This document shows positions 1 to 13,640 of a stretch of 64,000 nt of DNA, piece after piece. Numbering within the stretch: the first letter of the stretch is position 1; each line of letters starts with the position of its first letter. This DNA is from Pollenia angustigena (Eukaryota > Arthropoda > Insecta > Diptera > Polleniidae). The notes beneath the pieces are model-generated. The model did no database searches. It saw only the letters and a list, made by a program, of their open reading frames with translations, and was not told the DNA's origin. The position numbers and the translations under genes were made by a program. The stretch spans positions 151,030,511 through 151,094,510 of the forward strand of contig OV884059.1 of NCBI GenBank assembly GCA_930367215.1. Direction: 5' to 3'.

Positions 1-3000
1 GTTAATGGCTTGTTTCTTCAAAACCTTGCATTGATTCAAAAAATAGTTCCTCATTACTCTTCACAAGGTTTGTTCAGATTGTCACATAATTCTGCTTAAG
101 GTTAGTTAAAGTTGAAAACAGGGGATGGTGCATACCCCATAAACATTTGGTACACACCTACGCTTACTTAAGGAGAGTTTCCCCTATTCATTCTTCTTTA
201 CCTTAGATAAAAAAAAAAAAACTGTGAATAAACATTATAAAAACACAACGTACTTTTAAACAATTCTTAAACCCTTAACTTCATTTCGATGCTGTTTTCT
301 TTTAAATACATTTGATACTTAAGCACATCAGTACTTTCCAATTGAATTCTTTTAAACCTCTTAAAGAAAATGATCATTATTTGTAAAATGTTTTATAACA
401 AAACACTCAATTGATTTTTATGAGAATATCAAAATGCTCATAACGAATATCTTACAAAATAAATTCATCCATTATTTGAAGATTAAAATGCATTTAAAAA
501 CATTTTCTCTTCATTTTTTATTTATATTTGTTACAAAAATACTTAACACTTCATAAAACAGATTTTTTTAAAGAACATTTAACATTTTCATAATAATATT
601 TTAGGATTTTTGTTATGTTGTGAAATGAAGATGTTTTGGAATAAATTTGCTATAACATTTGTAGATAAATATAAAACGTATGGTACATGAAAAAAAGAAG
701 GAGGCATAGGAATTTTGTGAAAATTTGGTAGTCTACTTTTGAATTTCTGAAAAATGGGAAATCCTTTTTTAGCCTTAGCAAGTGTTGTCTTAAGGCCTTA
801 CCTAGAATCATTAAAATAATAATTCAGATGTATTAAAAATTGCTGGAAGTTTTATTTTGTTCTCCTAATTTACGTTATACTTTTTATTGGCTATTTACAC
901 TGGTCTTCGCAAAAAATAGTATCGAGCCCTGATACCATTTCAGCTAATTCTTTTGTTAAATTACCTCCTATAACCAACGTTCCCCTACCCCCACCCCTTC
1001 TTTCACTATTTTCGGTGGAGCCCCAGCCCCTTATTTATCTATTTACGATGAGTTCATAGTTTTAAAGTTACTAAATACAACGTTTTTAAATTTTTACAAG
1101 TTTTTGATGATTTTTCATAATATTTTGGCTCCAAAATCTTCACCTTCATTTGTTACTTGCTTTCCTCTCGTACACTTAAGTTTAAGGTCCTCTTATAATA
1201 GACTTGCAGTATTCTGCGACCAGGCTAGCTCTTCACTTTTCGAAAAATCTTTATTCAAACTAAGTGATAAAAAGTTTAACTAGCCTCGCAGTTAATTACA
1301 ATCCACAGCCTTTCACTGCAATTAACCTTGGCAAATCGGAGCAAAAAAGTTTTACTTCTTAATTTAATTAAGACTTAGGTGTTGACTTTACGATCGCGTG
1401 AAATGCACTGAAGGATCAGGATAAGAAGCTATGGATAAATTTAACGGCTGAAACAATTCCTTATACCCTCTTAATGTAATTCACGGCCAATAAAATTTTC
1501 GAAAATGGTTTGTTCGTAGGAGGGTTCCCCATAAATGGTGGTTAATGAGGGAAAACGGACTCTATGTACGGATGAAGGAGGTCATTTTACACATGGTTAA
1601 GCTGAAAAAGACTCATAGCCGATTTTCCTGCAGACCAGTGTTATTCAATTATATAACTGAATTATGGTGGAAATCTGGATTATACTACTTTACATATTGT
1701 TTTATGTATTGTCTTGTATTCTGGGTCGCTTTGTATACACAATATTAATGCAGGTACTTTATTTTCTTTTTTAATTTAGAATTCAGCTGCAGAGTATAAA
1801 AATCCCAGTTGGAAGTATTGTCGTTGACGACATCGTCTAGACCGTATGCACGAGTTGTCCCATAAAAATTTAAAAGTTGATAATAATTAAATTTTCATGT
1901 TTTTTGAAAATTAAATTAAGTTTTCTAGAAGACAGTTTAGAGAAAATTTTCGTGTACGAAATTATGGGCGTCTGGATTGGTGTCCCATATCAAACTTTAT
2001 GATGCGAAGCATGAGCGACATTGTAATGATTAGTTGTCATCTATCAAACTCTATGTAGGACAGAATATTGTCCAATAAATTGTCTTGTATAAAAAGCTAT
2101 TGAAGACGATATGAAAGACAAAGTCTCCAATACTATATTCTATAAAAGAAACATGAAACGAGTTTTCTTAAATAAAACAACGGCAAAATAACGATACGAA
2201 ATAACAACAAAAATGCAATGGCTGCTGATTTTTTGCATAGTTGATTTTTTTTATCACGCAATTGTTTCTGCAGCAATTGTGTTTGACATCTCTGTAATTT
2301 TATACACAAACAAATGGCTTTGGTTTTGACAAACATCTTTCTGTACTAGCAATAATTTTGTTAATCGGTACGCGAAAGCAGTGTTGTTGTAGAGTTCTCC
2401 TCACCTCTAAGTTAACTCGCCTAGAATTACATAGTTTCTTACGTTTTTAGACGAACTTAAATTTTTCGGGAGAGAGAGAGAGCTTTGTATGGGACAATGG
2501 TAAATTATAGACGCATCTTGACGAAAATTTGTGGTACGATTTCTAGTTTAATTAAACAAAGGCAGACCAAATTTAAGTACTATAGAATTATTTGAAAGTG
2601 TTTTCAAAAGTGTGTTTAATTCGGGGTCCATAGTAAGTTATAGGCCAGTCGCAGTCTTTGACGGCATTGTCGTGAATGGAGTCGTGGACGATTAAATAGA
2701 CGACACTGCCATGCATTTCGTCGTTGTTGATAAAATGGGCGACATTTGCGTATGATTATCTTTATCTTATTATAAATAAGAGGGAGATTGTCTAGCCTTG
2801 TATCGTGAACGATTTTGATGACACTTGTTCGAAAATGTCGTTGACAATTTCTTCAAGCTATCACACACATCTCGCACATGTCAGGTATTAATCATTACTG
2901 TCGTGAATCCATCTTTGAGGATGTCCTTGAGACATGGCTAACTGAGACTGACGTAACTACCGCCAGCATGACTCTAAACGTCCTTGTACTTAAGCCCTCG

Positions 3001-4792
3001 CATCGCGGCAAGATGACTACCCGTTCGCGAGGGTTTAGCTTGTGTAATTTCAAATTATTTTGACCAATCATTCGTGTATGTGTTTAAGTTAAAAATTGGC
3101 TGCACTAACTTCTATTGACGTTAAAAAATACCTGTTTTCAAAGGCTTTTTCATGCTCTTAAAACATATTTGCCCAATATTGGCTCATTATTCAATGTTAT
3201 GATTTAATAGGCTTCTTTTTTATTACATGTTCTTTCGAAAAGCCCCAGATGGTCCTTATGTAAATATTGTTTACATGGGAAAAATACAAAATTTATTCAT
3301 CCCTTGGTAAACATATATTTCTTGTAAAACTCTTTAATTCATAACATTTTTAGTGTGCAAATTCTTTTACCTATTTATATTTGTCAATTCTTAAGAAACC
3401 CTTTTCAAATGCATACATAAACACTTTTCCTGGTACAATATTGGACAGCATTCCCCAAAGAGTAAGAAGTTAAGGGGAGGTAGCAGAAAAAAAAACAAAA
3501 AAAAAAAAAAAATAGAAATGGGTTAGAAATTTTGCCAATAAAACATACATATTGGCATGTGTCACAACTACAAAGATGTATGTGCAACATGAATTGCCAA
3601 TTTCTTTGAAATTTTTACAATTTGTTTTTTTTTTTTTTTTGAAATTCTATTCATTCTAATCCATGAATAATTTATTTTGTATATGTATATTTTAAAAAAA
3701 AGGCATGAATGAAATTGGGCCAATTTTTGAGATATTACTGAAGATTTTATATGTATTATACATTTTGCCTCTGTGTATATTTAATTTACAAAATAAATTT
3801 CAAACTATACTTCCTTTTAAATTGAGGAAATCATATAAATATATTAAATTATGTATAAATCCATACATACAAATGTACGTATGTACCACTACAATAACTT
3901 TACGGTATCATACTTCAACACACACGCACCTATGAGACGTCATGTACGTTTTGAAAGATACTTTTCCCCTGACAAAGACCGTGTGACCCTGTAAACTTGT
4001 GTAGTATATACAATACAATCCAATTTATTAATACAAGTGTATGTCAGGGATGGAAATGTAAGTGCTGCACTTTTTTAATTCGTTTTCCTGTGTTTAGAAA
4101 TAACTTCAAATAAATTCAAATTGTTTTTGCTAATGGAACTTAAACTTACTGGTGCTTTTAGACCCAACAGCATTTAGGAATAAAATTTGATTAACAGATA
4201 TCAATTTAAAACTTTAAGGCCCAAATTAACAATAAAATATTATTTCTAGATTTTTGTTAACCATTAGTTAAACTATCAAATCTTATTTGGTAACCACTAG
4301 TTAGACAACAGCTTTTACGTTGAATATTATTACTAACAATTGTTTTTTTTTTTTTTTTGGAGAAAATTACTATTATAAATTGTACACAGACACTTTCACT
4401 CATATTCTTTTTGTTTACAGTAACACCGGCACTGTTTTTGTTTTCAATGACAGTTCGGAATTTTTTTACATTTAGAAATAATAAAAATTAAAAGAAAAAC
4501 ACTGCTACCAACATTGAAATTTTGTATTTTGATGGAGTTACCATTTTTTGCTCTGATAAAAATGTTAAGTTAACCGATATACAGTAAAAAAGAAATGCTA
4601 GCCAGCCAATAGTAATTATACTAGTTTACTAATATGTAGTTAACTAATGACTAAAGAAAAATCTTGATCGCTAAAATGCCTTAGAGAATACAAAATTTAA
4701 AAGTTTTAGCGATGACATTCAAAGCTAAAGTTGCGACAAATTAAATTTTTAAGTACGACTCCGACTTCTACTCTTACATTGATGCTGAATGT
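1..4792. other. AT-rich sequence without recognisable gene
   Basis: Only short open frames (up to about 76 codons) occur, with no family I recognise and no convincing splice context. A short stretch at about 2640-2860 is enriched in GTCG/GACGAC motifs and may be a very degenerate minisatellite, but no clear period can be read. Homopolymer A or T runs occur near 210, 3490, 3625 and 4345. Confidence 0.5.
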
Positions 4793-4795
4793 ATA

Positions 4796-5638
4796 CACAC
4801 AGAAAAAAATCAAGTTAAAAACGTCGAAAACAAGGTTGATTTAAATTTTTTCGGTGGTGATTTTGCTTCATACGGGTTTCATGTTAATTCAACCTGATTT
4901 TACAATAACTGCGAACAACATTTTTTTCTTTTGATATAACTATAATTCATGTTAATTTAACATTGCAGTAAAGTTAGAACAAAATGTTATTTATATTGAA
5001 ATAACAATCGGAATCACGTTGAATGAAAGTTATTTCCAGTTGAAACAACGTGAATTTCATGTAGAATCAAATGGGCTTGAGTGTATTTTAACAGTGTGAA
5101 GAAGCTTCAGACAACATTTGCATTTATGTAAGAATAATTCAAAACCCTGTAACACATGTTTCACTTATTTTGTATTCTCCTTTGTTAACAGAAGCATCAG
5201 CAGAATCGCCCGATATGGTCATCATTCTACTTTGAAAACTTGATGTACTATTTAAATAAACAATTTTAATTAAAAGAATACGGGAATTGTCTTCTTTTTA
5301 TAACATATTTTAAAAGTGAAAATAAAAAATGTACATAATTAAGTAGGTATGCATGTTAATTTAACAAGATAAACTTTTGATTTTAATACAAGACAGGTTT
5401 TTATGGGTTCAATATTAAATCCAGATTTATTTATATTTTAATATTTTTTTTTTTTTATTTTTTTAACAGTGAATAATATTAAATAAACGTAATTTAAGGT
5501 TATTTTGATATTTTTTATTAAAAATTAATATGAAATAATGATAAATTTAAGTAAAGGGCATAATTTTTCTGAAATTTAACATGATTCTCAATCAACATTT
5601 TTCCATGTTAATTTTACATGGGTATTTTTTTCTGTGTG
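4796..5638. mobile_element. Non-autonomous inverted-repeat element, CACACAGAAAAAAAT ends
   Basis: The left end begins CACACAGAAAAAAAT and the right end is its reverse complement, ATTTTTTTCTGTGTG. TA lies directly outside both ends, consistent with a TA target duplication. The 843-bp interior is non-coding and repeats motifs such as GTTAATTTAACATG and ATGTTAATTCAAC in both orientations. The ends resemble those of the CAGAGAAAAA family at 20587, 29270, 53415, 55512 and 63461, so this is probably a diverged or longer relative. Superfamily is not assignable from ends alone. Confidence 0.7.
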
Positions 5639-5641
5639 TAT

Positions 5642-8200
5642 GAGACTGGTCCTTATTTGAATTAAAATTGTTTTTTTAATGCAGTACGTTTTGAATGGGT
5701 AACTATAGCATCGCAAATTTCATAAAATTTTTATTTTGGAAATTATTAGAAACATTTTTTTAATTTTTTATGCCAACTTTTGTAGTTGATGTGCGTGTTT
5801 TTGTTGTTTCTTAGACTCCGACCCAGCTAAAAACCTTAACTCCCACTCTTCAACTTCGACTCCACAGCCCTGTATTTCAAAAAATAATTTTAAGAAATTT
5901 ACTAAAAATTTTTTTATATAGTATGTAGATTAAATTTGACCTTCGCTCCTAAATAATGTTTTTTTTAAATTAATTGACCTACATAAAACAAAAGTGATAA
6001 AATCATTTAAAGCCAATATCCAGCCCTGGCATATAATATTCTTAGTTATTTGCAATTGTATACGACTGACTCTTTAAATTTTAATACGTTACGATTCCAA
6101 ATTCAAGTGGCCACTTAAGTCGTTAAAGTATGAAAGTCGGCTCTGTTTTTTCTCATTATTTTTTTTTTCATAATTGATTAAAATATGTAGAACAATTTAA
6201 GTGGCATTACTTGGCATTTCATATGAGTACAAAAACTAAAGATTAGGGAAAAAATATAAATTGTAATAAAAATATGTCATTATTGTGACATTGCCACTTC
6301 AATTTCGATTAGAATACGATTATGAAATTGGAAAAATATTCATTAACAATACGTGGGGAAAAACTGAATAATTAATATTTGTTTGATAAATTAATTAGTT
6401 TTAAGTGATATGAAGTTGATGAAATCAAACAATATTTTTGAAAACTTATTTTTGGGATATTTTGAGGTTTACCGAAAGGTATTAATCAATAAGTTCAATG
6501 AAAACAAAGTAAACAGAACACATAATTTTATTGCTTCCTAAATGTTCTAACAGGTTCTTACACTTTATGTTCACATAAAAAATTGTTTTTCCAATTCAAA
6601 CAAAAAATTTGTAGAATCAAACAATTTTTTGTCTGAAATCGGTCCTATAAACAAATTCGCATATTCAAACAATTTATTTGCAATTTGTTTATTGAAAAAA
6701 ACCGATTTTTTCAAACAAATAAATTAACTGAATCAAACAAAAAAGTTTTTGCACAAGCAATGACGCGCACACAAGCAAGCACTGTTGGAGCAGAGCAGAG
6801 CTGCATCCTTTCCTTTGCTAATAAAGAATAAATGTAACCAAAAACGACGGCAGACCTCGATATGTTTGTCGCCATTATTCTATTTTTGTATTTCATGTAT
6901 GTACGTTTTTTTACCAACTTTGAAACCAACCAAAAATTTATTTTGTTTCTTATAATGTTGTTGTTGTTTCTGTGGTTTAAAAAGAGTGAAACTTTTTTTA
7001 CCTGGTATTGTTTTTTTAATACAAACCTCGTCACGCTATTTTATCATTTTTCTTATTGCTGTACTTTTTTAAAGCGTCCAAAAATAGACTGCATGTGTTT
7101 TTTGTTGTAGTTCTTATATTTCACATAAAGAAGTGTTGCTTACGATCAAATAAAATAATGCAAAAAAAAAAACGACAACATTAAGGAGCGTTAAATATTT
7201 CATACAAAATTATGAAAACTTGAAACCAATAACGCGTGTATTATATTTTTGAATAGTTATCAACACTTTTGTTGGTTAAATAAAAATCAAACAAAAATAT
7301 TAATTGAATCAGCAAAAAAAATTGTAGAAATCAAAAAATTTTTAAACAAGCGTTTGTTTGAAAATAATTCGGCAAAAATGTTTTCTGTGTTTGAAGACAG
7401 GAAATATTGATAAAACTTTTAATTATGCTCGCAAGCTGGAGCATAACGGAGTATCACATCAATTATACTGTGCTACACAAGAAATATTTAGGGAATTTTA
7501 TATGTATAGCAATTCGGGTTTGTCCATGAAGTCCCTCACAACAGAAATGCTAAATAAAAATTTCCTTCATATTTGTATACCTTCCATTCCATTTGTAATT
7601 GCTACAATATTAATCTTAGACCCTATAAAGTATAGATATTCTGGTTCCATATTAGGAGCTCACTCAGTTGATTTAACGATGTCCGTCTGTCCGTGTGTCC
7701 GTTGAAATGGGATTTTCGAATACCCCAGATATGATGGGGACTTGCTGGTTATTTATTTATTTCAATTAAGTCCGGAACTGTTTGCTATTGAAACTCAGCC
7801 TGAACGGCCCATAAATGGCTTAGATATAAGCCTCTAATTTTACCCAAAAATTCATTGTTGTTGTGTTTTTGCATTATTTTTATGTATATCTTGGTAACGG
7901 CAGGAGCCAAAGTTTCCAAATAAGGTTATCAAAACAAAACATCCGACAAAATGGTTAAATATACCATAACGTGTTGCGCTTAGATCGGAAGAATATTCTA
8001 TCATACATTTAAAGCCATACAATTTTAATTGAAATTGTTAAATATAACATGTTTATGGAGCCCTGATTTAATTACAATGTGGTTGCCGTTCACAATAATA
8101 TGGTTGAAGTAGCCGTAAAATTAGTGTAGTCGCAAATTTATAAAATTTTCTTATTTTATCCTCTCTAATCATAAAGCCGTATTTTTTAACTAATGATGTC
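5642..8200. other. AT-rich sequence with AATCAAACAA motifs and one dispersed-repeat fragment
   Basis: No gene is supported. At 6590-6745 and 7280-7365 motifs such as AATCAAACAA and TTTGTTTGA recur in both orientations, suggesting the ends of an old inverted-repeat element, but the borders cannot be fixed. At 7605-7860 there is a decayed fragment of the dispersed repeat whose better copy lies at 32013-32803 (CCCTATAAAGTATA, then GTCCGTCTGTCCGTGTGTCC). The open frames at 6711-7110 overlap on both strands and look fortuitous. Confidence 0.45.
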
Positions 8201-8456
8201 GAGCCTTTACCGAAGAAATAGCTTAAGCGACATTATTTTAAATTTTCGTTTTTGTAATAAATGAATTGATTTGCAACACTTGCTTTATATCCTAAAATGT
8301 CATGGTTACATAAGGTACCGTTACGATTTTATAGCAAAAACAATTTTAGCTTAAGCGACAACCTTCGTACAAAATTTCTATGAAACAAAATATAAAAAAC
8401 CTTCTCCTGTAAAATTGTATTTTTGTCGTTTAAGCTTTTTTTGCGGTAAAAGGGTT
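8201..8456. mobile_element. Candidate MITE, CCTTTACCG ends
   Basis: The left segment GCCTTTACCGAAGAAATAGC, followed by TTAAGCGAC, matches the reverse complement of the right segment, which reads CCCTTTTACCGCAAAAAAAG, then CTTAAACGAC. The inverted repeat is about 35 bp with several mismatches. A third internal copy of GCTTAAGCGACA is at about 8350. No ORF and no clear target duplication were found. Confidence 0.5.
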
Positions 8457-9897
8457 GGATGTGTAAAACTTTTTTTTCTTTAAGAAAATAATATATTTTT
8501 CTTTATTTGTTATCAACCTAAATTTTTGTTTATATCAGCAATTTTTATGAAAATCAACTTTCTTAATGCATTTAGTTATTTTTTTGCTTAAACTCTATAC
8601 AAATTTTGCAATAGAAAATTTAATCAATTCCAAGTCCATTAAAGCAAATATCAATCAAAATATTTTTCATTAAGAAAAAATGTAAAAAAAATATTGACAA
8701 AATAAGTTTGTCCTTAAGTTTTTTTAAACAACAAACAAGAAAAGAAAAAGTTTGTCAAAAAGCCTTTTTTTCTATTTTCCCAATAAATTTTTAGATAAAA
8801 CTTGATTGTGGTAAATTTTATAAGATTATGAATAGAAAGTTAAACCAAACAAATCCATACACAGATACAATAAACACTAAAATAGTAAAAAGAAAAAGAA
8901 AAAAATTTTCAATAAACCTTTTCAACAACTAAAGAAAAGCAATAAAATAAATTTTCTACAATAAAAAAAAATTTTAAAAGATTTTTCTCAAAAAAGAAAC
9001 AAATCAAACAAAAAAAAACTTTGTTCTTTTTTTTTTTTTTTTTTTATTCTACTGAAAAAATAAAATAAAATTTAAATGAAATTTGTCATTTTATGTTTAA
9101 ACGAAATTATCTGTTAATGTTCTGTTTATTATCAACATCACCGCACTTCATCATTGTTGGAAGTGAATACTCTATATGGATGTTTTTTGAATGGTTAAAT
9201 GATTGGATGTCAGTCGTATGGTGGATTGAGATCATCTTACAAAGCTACAAATTCAATACAAAACCAAAATACAATTTATGAGATTTTTATTGCTTTTAAA
9301 AGTTACTGATTGTTAACAAAAAAAAAAAAGATTCAAATAAAATAAAAGTGAAATATTTCAAATAATCATAAAATTCCAAAAACAATTTGAAACGTTGCCT
9401 TTTTTCCAGAGAGGGCGCACAACAAAGAAAGAAATTAAATTTTGTTTTTGTTTGTTATTGGAGCTCTTAGGATGATTAAAAAAAACACAAAAAGATGAAC
9501 GGTTGCGATAAGACTGACAGACAGACAGACGGAGAGAGATGGACAAACAGGCCACAAACCATTCACAAAATTTGTTTATTTTGATTTAAAGTAAGTTTTA
9601 AATTGCCACTGGTATTTTATTTCCCAAATTATTGTGTGCTTGTCTTTCGATATTCAAACGTCATAAAATGTAGTTTAAGTTCTTGTTTTGTTTTCTTCTT
9701 GGAATTTGTTGCGATTTATCGAAGATTGAAGCTTCAAAATAAATTGATAAAAACTTTTAAATTTAAAGACAACGACAACAAAACAAAAGCGTAGACGGTT
9801 AAGCCAAATCATATGGAACCCTATTAAATGCTAGTTGCCTACGGGAAATTATGGACCGACGTATCATATCTTTAAGTGTTTTATTTTGTAATTTTGC
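8457..9897. other. AT-rich sequence, no gene seen
   Basis: A- and T-rich sequence with long homopolymers (for example near 9028-9048). A short (GACA)n/(GACG)n-like tract occurs at about 9513-9533. Open frames of 62-65 codons show no recognisable domain. Confidence 0.5.
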
Positions 9898-10094
9898 AAA
9901 AAACTGCAGTAAAAGCAGAAAAACTGTCATTCCATCCACTTCTTCATTTGTCATTAGGCAAAAAAAAACCGCTTCATTAATTTCTGATTAATTAAATGTT
10001 AACAGTCGCTGTCAAACGAACTCAAAAAGCGAAAAGTTGCACATACATTTTCGTTTTTTGTTTGACAGTTTTTGGTTTCGACTGCAGTTTTTTT
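9898..10094. repeat. Short inverted-repeat element, AAAAAACTGCAGT ends
   Basis: AAAAAACTGCAGTAAAAGCA followed by GAAAAACTGTCA on the left faces the inverted form of AAAAAACTGCAGTCGAAACC followed by AAAAACTGTCA on the right. This gives about 200 bp between the outer ends. It may be a small MITE; no target duplication is evident. Confidence 0.45.
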
Positions 10095-10833
10095 AAAACT
10101 GCTATTAAAGGTTTTAATTCTTTTGTAGACAAAAGTGATATTAAGCTTTTGCGTATATTGGTTTTAATTTGAAAACCGAGGAAAATGTTAAACCTTTTAT
10201 ATAGTTCGAGACAAAATTATTCCAAAATATTGTATGGTGAAGCCTCCCATAACGGATATTCCAACTTGTTCATTAAGTATTTCTATAACCGGACACTCTT
10301 CTCTCATAACCAAACGCGGAACTGAACTTAAATTTTTTGTATTTATTAAATATCTCTCATAAACTAACAGAGGCTTTAAAATATACCAACAGTAGCTTTT
10401 TTATTAGTAAATAGTTCGTCTTTTTGCAACTCTGATTAAAATTTTTTTGATGTCAATGAAATGTCTGATTCACTTGCTAACACAATTGCACATTCTCATG
10501 TGTCTAGGATGGCAAAGTAATTGCTGTTTTTTTGAAAAAGTTGTTTGTTTAGCTCTTGTTTTCTTTCCGGAAGCGATTTTGTGGTTCTAAACTGAAAATG
10601 GCTTTTGAAAACCTGCATTACCATCAGATAGTTTAAATCTGTCTGATTTTGATGCCGAGTCTGATATCTCTTTTGCAACGTATGCAACATAAAAAAATAA
10701 CTGTTCGATCAATCAAATGGCTTTGACGCATTTTTAAAAGTAGGTAAAAGCGTCCGCACAGAAAATTACTATATTGAAATAGTGAATTATACAGTATTTG
10801 TGGCATTAGGTCAGTCTGAGACGATATGCATAC

Positions 10834-11798
10834 TAGTGCTGGGATACTATCGATATTTTCTACTATCGCTATTTATCGATAGTTCAGATTTCACTATCGA
10901 TTTATCGATATTACTATCGACTGAATGTTTGTAGCCAATTAGGAAAACTTTAACTAGTTTTTTATCAGGTTAAAGTTCGTTGTTTTATCACTTTAAAGTT
11001 CGTTGTTTTATCACTTTCTAAAGGAACTAAAGTAACAGGGACTATAAGATATTTTCATTTTTAAGAAAATGTTCTAAATTGGATTTGATTCTCCACCCAA
11101 AAGGTAATCAATAAGGTATTAAGCTAACAGTAAAAAAGCACAGCTAAGCAATCCATACCACCTGCCATTCTTGTTGTTTGTATTCATTGCTGTAGTTCAG
11201 CACGAATTAATAATAGCAGGTAAGAACTATCTACAAAAAACTGTGTGTGTATGCTGTAACATGTCTTCATAGCTGCCCTGCAGTGCGCTGGACCGGTCCC
11301 AAATTGGTACTTTCACCTATCACTAAGGGACATTGTTAGTCTTTTACCGGTAAAACGACCGGAGATTTTAACATGTGGTTGTCGTAGAAACAGTCAATTG
11401 ACCCCCCTATATATAACTATGGGACAGTCTGTTTACCGGTGCCACAGTATCAATCCCGTGGTTGATGCCGTCGTACCAGTACAGGCATAACTTTAAATTA
11501 ACACCTCTTCGATAACAAAGGGACAGAAAAGTGTGAGTGAACACCTCTTCGATAAAAGAAAAGTGTGAATTGACACTTATTCGATAACAAAGGGACAGAA
11601 AAGTGTGAATTGCATCGCGAAAGACAACGTTGAGTCAGAAAAATAACCAAAAAATGGGTCAATTGACAAAATAAAACTGCAGGGTGTATTTTAAATAATA
11701 ATAATACATACCGATATTGATATTTTTACTATCGATATTTTCGATAGTTTAAGACTATCGATAGTATCGATTGTACTATCGATAGTTTCCCAGCACTA
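10834..11798. mobile_element. hAT-like non-autonomous element with TATCGATA-rich ends
   Basis: The ends are TAGTGCTGGGA and its inverse TCCCAGCACTA, each followed inward by clusters of ACTATCGATA/TATCGAT motifs. The flanks ATGCATAC (10826-10833) and ATACATAC (11799-11806) match at 7 of 8 positions, consistent with an aged 8-bp target duplication of the hAT or P type. No transposase is present. The interior carries a short tandem repeat at 11500-11612 and a segment (about 11285-11400) that resembles 60515-60625. TATCGATA is also the core of known fly BEAF-32/DREF sites, so the ends could bind such proteins; that is inference. Confidence 0.72.
11500..11612. repeat. Three-copy tandem repeat, about 33-40 bp unit
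   Basis: The unit runs ACACCTCTTCGATAACAAAG then GGACAGAAAAGTGTGA. It occurs at about 11500, 11540 (shortened to about 33 bp) and 11573 inside the hAT-like element at 10834-11798. The middle unit lacks CAAAGGGAC. Confidence 0.75.
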
Positions 11799-13146
11799 AT
11801 ACATACATGTACACAAAAAACAAATTGCCCGTTTAAAGAACTTTGCTAGAAACAACTTTGTCACATTTCAGCACAAAAAAAAATTAAAAGTCATTTTGAA
11901 ACAACAGCTCAAAATAACACGATCTAATACTTTGTTCACACTTATGTTCTTTAACGCTTTTAAGCAACTCGAACGTGATTACGCTCTTAACACATCAAAA
12001 TCGAGATGATTACCCATAAATTGAAGTGATTTTTTAATCACTTCAAATTGACATGATTACAACTAAATCACTTCAATAACCACACAGAATTCTCTGAACA
12101 TACCTCAAACTGAGTATAATGTAGAATTGGCCAACATGAACGTGTATACCCGGCCACGCTTTCTGCTTAACGTTTTTATTTTTTTCCTTAAATAACACGG
12201 TGAGACAGTCCAAAAAACCTGGGACCGGATATCATTTTTATTGTAGGGCTTGTCGAGTAAAACAAGATTCCAATAGTGAAATATACCGGACACCTCCAAA
12301 ATCCGGATTTACGGGTAAAAAACCGGTTTTTGTGCCTTTGCGCACTTATAAGCCTGTAATTTTGTTGATAATGATCCGATTTTCAATTTCTTACTAGATT
12401 TGGAAAGAAGAAACTGAGATCTTTCGAACAATGTATAATTTATTTAAGAAAACTGGAGAAATTTGGATGTTATTGTCGAGCAAACACAAATTTTGTAGAT
12501 TTTTCGAAAAAATTTCAAATTTAGTGACGTTTTTATACATTATTTTCTTAAGAAACTATAATACTATTGAGTTTATTCAAAAAGTACATTTATTAACGAT
12601 TACAACGCATATTTGGGTTTAAAAATAGATAAGTAATTGACTGAGTTATTTAACTTTTCATGAAAATAAACTTTTAAACATTTTATAAAAATTTTATTAA
12701 TCAATTAATCAATGTTATCCTAAACACAATTTGTAATGAGAGTTTAAGTCATTCAAAAATATTGTTTTTTTTCGAGAGCTTTACTCATGTAAAATTATTG
12801 TTTTTTTTAATATGACGTTTTGTTAATGTCTTCTTTTTCACTTTGAATCTGTGTATTTAAAAAAACGTTTGCAATTTAATAAAAATCGTGTGCAATTTAA
12901 ATTAAAATTATGACAAAGATGACAAAAAGCATCGCCGTTTACATCTAATTTTTTACAAATTGTTTCATGTATCCGAGTTTAAGATGCAGTGGTGCCATAA
13001 TAACGTCCTTAACTTTAACTAATTGGTAATTTAAAATGTTTTTGCTGCCTTTTCTATGTGACTCGCGAGATGGCCATAGTTTGCGATCATAACGATTCGG
13101 CGCACGACATATTACATTACAAATCTTAAATTAATAAAAAATAAAG

Positions 13147-13640
13147 TCATACATTTTTATAAGAAAATTTACTTTTAAATGAACCATCAATAAAAAGTCG
13201 CCATTCATCTGCATTATAATTGTGATTTAATGCCGAAAATAGTTTCGGTACATCAACGCAATACACGAGATCACTGTCATTGGAAATAGTCTTAAATCTT
13301 TCTTCAAGTAACCAAGTCCGGTAACTTGTTCTACTAGATGTTATAACGAAATCCACAAAATTCTACTGCTTTAATCGCGACCAAAGGACTTCAGATTGCC
13401 GCTTTGACAAGTGTAATTCGCGAACAAGATCGTAGAAATCAGCATTTGACAAAATATGCCGCTCCGTTGTTGTAGACCTGGATGGAAGGAACTTTCTTTG
13501 TTCAAAATCTTTTTCTGTTATATCGACAGATTTGCTCGTTGTCGGTAGATCATTACTTACAGGTATCGGTTTTGTAACAGTTACAACATTTGCGTACTTA
13601 ATGTTTTTGCGTGTTTTAAAACTGTTTTGTTTTTAAAATC
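13147..13640 (-). pseudogene. Broken ORF of a widespread repetitive arthropod protein family of unknown function
   Basis: Read on the minus strand, the sequence gives a stretch ending in FYDLVRELHLSKRQSEVL, then an in-frame stop after WSRLKQ. It continues as a 69-codon frame with DSDLVYCVDVPKLFSAL and NADEWRLFIDGS before ending. From memory this order (NDLVR-LNLSK, then DLVYC, then EWRLFIDSSK) matches long uncharacterised proteins present in many copies in arthropod and cnidarian genomes; no search was run. Only the N-terminal to central part is left, with at least one stop and a frameshift near 13600. Its position between long inverted repeats suggests it was the cargo or own gene of that element. 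Function is not known to me. Confidence 0.6.

Noticed and set aside
12431..12622. Repeated 63-codon frame on both arms (also 14430-14621)
   Set aside because: The near identity is explained by the DNA inverted repeat; no domain, and the neighbouring frames are equally conserved.
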